Assembly: GCF_025398155.2 (NCBI RefSeq)
Contig: NZ_CP104562.2
Span: 4,278,001 to 4,342,000, forward strand
Reading direction: 5' to 3'
Source: Roseateles amylovorans
GTDB taxonomy: Bacteria; Pseudomonadota; Gammaproteobacteria; Burkholderiales; Burkholderiaceae_C
DNA length: 64,000 nt
Part shown: positions 60,483 to 64,000 of the stretch, piece after piece
How positions within the stretch are numbered: position 1 is the stretch's first letter
How the letters are laid out: each line of letters begins with the position of its first letter
The notes under the pieces: generated by a model
Databases searched by the model: none
Seen by the model: only the letters and a program-made list of their open reading frames with translations
Told to the model about the DNA's origin: nothing
Made by a program: the position numbers and the translations under genes

Positions 60483-61945
60483 CAGGCGGGGCCGTGGCCC
60501 GCCAGCGCATCGCCGAAGTGGGAGAAGGCGGCGGAGGCGCCCGTGGCGGTCTCGTCGTCGCCGAGGGCGCGGCCGGGCTGACGCTGCGCATCGCGCGATT
60601 GACCGCCTGCGGACGACTGCCCCCCAAAGCCCTCCCGGCCACGGCCATCGGCCGAGGCCGATCCGCCGGAAGCCACCTGCACCGACACCTCGCCGCTGTG
60701 GCGCTGCACCAGCTCATGCCGCAGCGGCTCCGCGATATGGCGAAGTTGCTGGCGCACCTCCTCGTGGGTGGCGTGAAACTGGATCTGCAGGGTGCCGCCC
60801 TGCTGGCGGATGTCGATCTCGATGCGCCCGAGCTGCGGCGGCGCCAGATGCAGCCGCGCCTGATCGCTGCGCTGGACCAACTGCAGCTGCAGCCGCTCGC
60901 CCAGGGCCTGCAGCAGCGGCTGCTGCCAGGCGCTGCGATCCGCTGGCAGGGCCAGGGTGGGTGCCGCGTCGCTGCCGGCGCCGGCCGATGCGGCGGCGGC
61001 CATCCACTCGGCACTCCAGCGCGGCAGGCCCATCCAGGCGGAAGGGTCGGTCGGGGCGGCAGGACGCGCATCGATCGCCAACGCGCCACCGCCCGCGCCC
61101 GTCGCGCCTGCGGCGCTCGACAGCGAGGAAGCGGCAGAGACGGCAGAAACGGACAAGGCCGAGGTTCCGGATGCCGCGGACACCACCAACGCGCCGCTCA
61201 GCGCCGACATCGCGCCACGGGCGCCGTTGCGGGACAGGTCCGCCTCCGACTCGGCGCCATTGCCATGGGCCCCAGCGTCGGCGCCATAGGCCATCCATTG
61301 AACCAGCGACGCGACGGGCATCACCACCGGCAACTGCGGCGGCAGCCACTGCGCCAGCAGCGATTGAGCGATCGCCGATGGATGGGCCCCATCGGACGGC
61401 GGATCGGTCGGCTCGCCCTCTCCCTGACCGCTGGGCGACGCCTCGTGGGCAGAGCCCGTGGCGGCGGGGCTTGCGCCCTGCCCCTGACCGGCGGCCAACG
61501 CCTGCTTCAGCGCGTCGATCGGCAACGCCTCGATCACGAGGGGCGCCGAAGCCTCCTGGGCCTCCGGGCCATGCACGCCGTTCGCAGGCGAGGCGGCCAG
61601 CGCGGCGGCGCCCTCCGCTTTCACCGGCTTGGCATTTGTGCCTTCTGTGGCCGTCACGTCAGGCCCGTCGGACGCGCGCTGCGCGCCGTCGGCCTGTCGC
61701 GCTTGACTTGCCTCGCGTGCATCGCGTGCATCGCGTGCATCGGCGCGGTCCGCGGCGCGCGACCGATCCGCATCGTCCCGCAGGTGCTGCGAGAAGGTTC
61801 CGGCGCCGCGTGCGGCCCGTGGGCGGTCGCCGGCCTCAGGCAGGGATGTCGACGCCGCCCGAGCCGGGCCTGCAGCGCTCGCGCGATCGATCGGATTCGT
61901 CGCATCGGCCAGCGACCCGGCCCTGCTGTTCACCGTCATGCTCAT
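60482..61945 (-). CDS. fliK: FliK, hook-length control protein (LafE-like)
   Basis: A 487-residue protein from the ATG at 61945, in TGATG overlap with the 61942 gene. Long, Ala/Ser/Gly-rich ruler region with a 9-bp tandem repeat (three units, 61714-61740) coding DARDARDAR. The conserved C-terminal domain begins near LQLVQRSDQARLHLAPPQLG and reads RIEIDIRQQGGTLQIQFHAT, then RQQLRHIAEPLRHELVQRHS. It switches the export gate from hook to filament substrates. Confidence 0.88.
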   Translation of the reverse strand: MSMTVNSRAGSLADATNPIDRASAAGPARAASTSLPEAGDRPRAARGAGTFSQHLRDDADRSRAADRADARDARDAREASQARQADGAQRASDGPDVTATEGTNAKPVKAEGAAALAASPANGVHGPEAQEASAPLVIEALPIDALKQALAAGQGQGASPAATGSAHEASPSGQGEGEPTDPPSDGAHPSAIAQSLLAQWLPPQLPVVMPVASLVQWMAYGADAGAHGNGAESEADLSRNGARGAMSALSGALVVSAASGTSALSVSAVSAASSLSSAAGATGAGGGALAIDARPAAPTDPSAWMGLPRWSAEWMAAAASAGAGSDAAPTLALPADRSAWQQPLLQALGERLQLQLVQRSDQARLHLAPPQLGRIEIDIRQQGGTLQIQFHATHEEVRQQLRHIAEPLRHELVQRHSGEVSVQVASGGSASADGRGREGFGGQSSAGGQSRDAQRQPGRALGDDETATGASAAFSHFGDALAGHGPA

Positions 61946-62310
61946 GGTGGCGACTCCGGTCCCCAGGCGTGGCTCTCCGCATAGGCGAGCCAGCCATGGC
62001 GTTGTTGCTGCATCTGCGCCAGGGTCTGGCGCAGTCGATCGAGCTCGCGCTCGCATTCCGTCCGGACCTGCGCATGCAGGCGGCGCAAGGGCTGGAGCGC
62101 GGCACGGTCGGCCTCGCTCAGCGTGACCGGATCCAGCGTGCCCAGCCACTGCGCCAGCTCGGCATCCGTCTGCGCCAGGGCCGACCAGTCGTGCGCGGCG
62201 CCGGCATGGCGCAAGCGGTCAGACAGGGCCTGCAGCCGCACCAGAAAGCGCGGCGCGGGCACGCGGCTCGCGGCGGTGGGCGACGGATTCCGAGGGGACG
62301 AGACCGGCAT
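61942..62310 (-). CDS. FliT/LafD-like small flagellar protein
   Basis: A 122-residue helical protein from the ATG at 62310, with GAGGA upstream. Sequence is Arg/Leu/Gln-rich (LVRLQALSDRLRHAG, CERELDRLRQTLAQMQQQRH). Position between fliS and fliK equals lafD/fliT in lateral clusters, where the product is a chaperone for the filament cap. Similarity is weak, so the name rests on position. Confidence 0.65.
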   Translation of the reverse strand: MPVSSPRNPSPTAASRVPAPRFLVRLQALSDRLRHAGAAHDWSALAQTDAELAQWLGTLDPVTLSEADRAALQPLRRLHAQVRTECERELDRLRQTLAQMQQQRHGWLAYAESHAWGPESPP

Positions 62311-62320
62311 CGTGGTGTCC

Positions 62321-62707
62321 TCAACCGTGCCGCGACAGCACGCCCTGCCAACCGCCGCGGATCTGGCCGAGCAGGCGACGCACTTCGTCGACGATGCCCG
62401 TATCCAGCTCCACACCGGCGCGATAGAGACGCTCGGCGCAGTAGTCGTAGAGCTGCGCCAGGTTGCGCACCACCTCGCCGCCGCTCTCCAGATCCAGCGC
62501 GCTGGACAGGCCGTTGATGATGCTGACGCATTTGTCCAGGCTCACCGCCTTGAGCTCATAGCGCCGGGCCTCGATGTGGGCGCGGGCGCGGGCGAGTTCG
62601 TCCAGCAGCCCGTCCATCAGCACCAGCACCAGTTGGAGCGGCGAGGCCTGCGCGGTCTGCGCATGCAGATGGACGGTTTGGTAGCTTTGGTAGGCGTCGT
62701 GGCTCAT
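62321..62707 (-). CDS. fliS: FliS, flagellin export chaperone (LafC-like)
   Basis: A 128-residue helical protein. Start MSHDAYQSYQTVHLHAQTAQ with the conserved SPLQLVLVLMDGLL; later CVSIINGLSSALDLESGGEV and NLAQLYDYCAERLYRA. Binds the C-terminus of flagellin before export. Confidence 0.95.
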   Translation of the reverse strand: MSHDAYQSYQTVHLHAQTAQASPLQLVLVLMDGLLDELARARAHIEARRYELKAVSLDKCVSIINGLSSALDLESGGEVVRNLAQLYDYCAERLYRAGVELDTGIVDEVRRLLGQIRGGWQGVLSRHG

Positions 62708-62712
62708 CGGAT

Positions 62713-64000
62713 TCAGGCGGCGATGGAGTCGAACAGGCTGCCGGTGTCGGACAGCTGCGATTGCAGGTTCTGCAATTGGGTGAACTGCTTGAGGTAGCGT
62801 TCGTAGGCTTGGCTGTACTGGGTGTCCAGACGCGTCTGGCGCGCCCCGATGCTTTTCTGCTGGGCTTGCACCGTGGCCTGGCGGGTCTTGATCTGGCCGC
62901 TGGCGCTGTCGGTCCAGCTGTCCACCAACTTGTCGAAGGCCCCCAGCACGCCGCTGGGCGCGGACAGGGCACTCGATCCCAGCACGTCGTCCAAGGCGGT
63001 GGGCTTGGCGCTGAGGGTCTTGGTCAGCTTGGCGCTGTCCAGGCTCAACTGGCCGTAACGATCGATGTTGACGCCCAGGCTGCGCAGGTTGCTGCCGCCG
63101 TAGTCGGCCCGCAGCATCGTGCTGAGGCGATCACGCAGTGAACGCACGCCGGCATCGCTGGCGAATGCGCCGGCGGTGGCAGTGCCGCCGCCCACGGCGG
63201 TCAGATCGTCCAGCGTCTTCTCGAGCGTGTTGTAGGCATCGATGAAGCTCTGCAGCTTGGCGCTGGTGGCGCTGTCGTCGCGGGCCACCGTCAGGCTGAC
63301 CGGCGCGGCACCCGTGGCCTGCGCCTTCTTCAGGGTCACGGTGACACCTTCGATCGCGGTGAGCGTGTTGCTGGCCTGCTGCAGGCGCACGCCGGCGCCC
63401 TGCGCGCCGAGCCAGACCACCGCGTCCTGCGCGGGCACCAGCTCCTTGCGCTTGGTGATGTCGTCCAGGGCTGTCTTGAGCGGGCCGCTGAGGCCGCTGG
63501 TGTCCAGGGTGAGCTGACCGCCCGCGCCGCTGACGCCCGCGCTGAGCACCAGTTGGGTGGCGCCCCCCACCGTCACCACCATGGCGGTGGCCTGTCCGTT
63601 GGCGGCGGTGTTGATCGCCCGCGCGATCTCGGACTGGGAAAGCGTGCCGTCGCCGTCGGAGTCGGCGCTGGCCAGGTCCACATTGAAACCGCTGCCGTTG
63701 GCCAGTTGCACCGACATGCTGCCCGGGCCGGCCGGCACCGCCGGCAGGTCCTGGAAGGCGACCTGATGGCTGGTGGCCAGTTGCTCGACGAACAGCGGCG
63801 TGCTGGTCGGCTGCGCCTTGCCGGTCGCGGTGGCGGTCAGCACCGTGCTGTCGCTGGGCGTGGCGCTGTACTGGGCCAGGGTCTGACCGGTTCCGGCCTT
63901 GCCAGACAGGGCTGTCAAGGCGGAGTTGAAGGCCGACAGCGCGCTCTGCAGCTTGGTCAGGCCGGTGGCCGTGGCCTGGGCCGAGCGCGACTGTGCATCC
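62713..64000 (-). CDS. fliD: FliD, filament cap protein (LafB-like), partial
   Basis: The frame runs from the right edge to 62713, about 428 residues; the N-terminus lies beyond 64000. Flagellin hook IN-like segment (SNTLTAIEGVTVTLKKAQAT), middle DDSATSAKLQSFIDAYNTLE, and C-terminal coiled coil (RYLKQFTQLQNLQSQLSDTG) ending LFDSIAA. It caps the growing filament. The flagellin gene is expected next, outside the window. Confidence 0.93.
   Translation of the reverse strand, partial: DAQSRSAQATATGLTKLQSALSAFNSALTALSGKAGTGQTLAQYSATPSDSTVLTATATGKAQPTSTPLFVEQLATSHQVAFQDLPAVPAGPGSMSVQLANGSGFNVDLASADSDGDGTLSQSEIARAINTAANGQATAMVVTVGGATQLVLSAGVSGAGGQLTLDTSGLSGPLKTALDDITKRKELVPAQDAVVWLGAQGAGVRLQQASNTLTAIEGVTVTLKKAQATGAAPVSLTVARDDSATSAKLQSFIDAYNTLEKTLDDLTAVGGGTATAGAFASDAGVRSLRDRLSTMLRADYGGSNLRSLGVNIDRYGQLSLDSAKLTKTLSAKPTALDDVLGSSALSAPSGVLGAFDKLVDSWTDSASGQIKTRQATVQAQQKSIGARQTRLDTQYSQAYERYLKQFTQLQNLQSQLSDTGSLFDSIAA

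Overview
The window is high-GC DNA (roughly two-thirds G+C by eye) from a betaproteobacterium. The gene content (short-chain chromate transporter pair, SPINDLY-type glycosyltransferase, AcrAB/OprM-type pump, a second-type flagellar cluster) best fits Burkholderiales of the Roseateles/Mitsuaria/Rubrivivax kind. That placement is inference from content, not from a marker gene. No rRNA, tRNA or CRISPR array was seen.

Positions 1-19.4 kb are an accessory island built around Rhs/YD-repeat proteins, all read leftwards. A compact operon (8658 to 686) encodes two paralogous N-terminal Rhs halves, then one C-terminal half with the Rhs core and a variable tip, then a small zinc-ribbon membrane protein that is the likely immunity protein. 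Each of the three Rhs pieces has its own Sec signal peptide, and both N-halves stop at the same homologous point. On both sides lie orphan Rhs tips: short copies of the conserved core fused to unrelated tip sequences, most followed by an overlapping small gene that is a candidate immunity gene. Three of these tips contain what looks like a single-base loss, after which coding continues in the -1 frame; in two of the three it runs to an ATGA overlap with the next gene. Three insertion sequences cut the array: an IS2-like IS3 element (9031-10377), an IS21 element (12753-15065, inside a VbhA-like antitoxin gene with a CCCTG target duplication) and an IS407-group IS3 element (17831-19030). The breakpoints suggest accretion and deletion between the Rhs operon and the chromosomal backbone, which resumes at the terminator of a TolC gene.

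Positions 19.4-26.5 kb are one leftward operon: SPINDLY O-GlcNAc-type transferase, type I secretion ABC transporter with a C39-like N-terminal domain, HlyD adaptor, TolC. It looks like a secretion machine for a large, possibly glycosylated surface protein encoded elsewhere. Positions 27-35 kb are ordinary chromosome: a hypothetical protein, a DUF1993 protein, a D-2-hydroxyacid dehydrogenase, a two-gene chromate transporter, upp, rlmB, a DUF1624 membrane protein and a lipoprotein hydrolase. Positions 35.5-44.1 kb hold an RND efflux operon (adaptor, pump, outer-membrane factor) divergent from a histidine kinase/response regulator pair that probably controls it.

Positions 44.2-64 kb are a flagellar cluster in the gene order of lateral (Laf/Flag-2) systems. 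From the right: fliD-fliS-fliT-fliK-fliL-fliA-motA-motB (lafBCDEFSTU order), then flgM-flgN and a stand-alone peptidoglycan hydrolase, flgA on the opposite strand, then flgBCDEFGHIJKL and an unrecognised 409-residue protein. FlgJ is split: the rod-cap domain sits in the flgB-L operon and the glucosaminidase domain sits with flgMN. The flagellin gene is expected just beyond the right edge.
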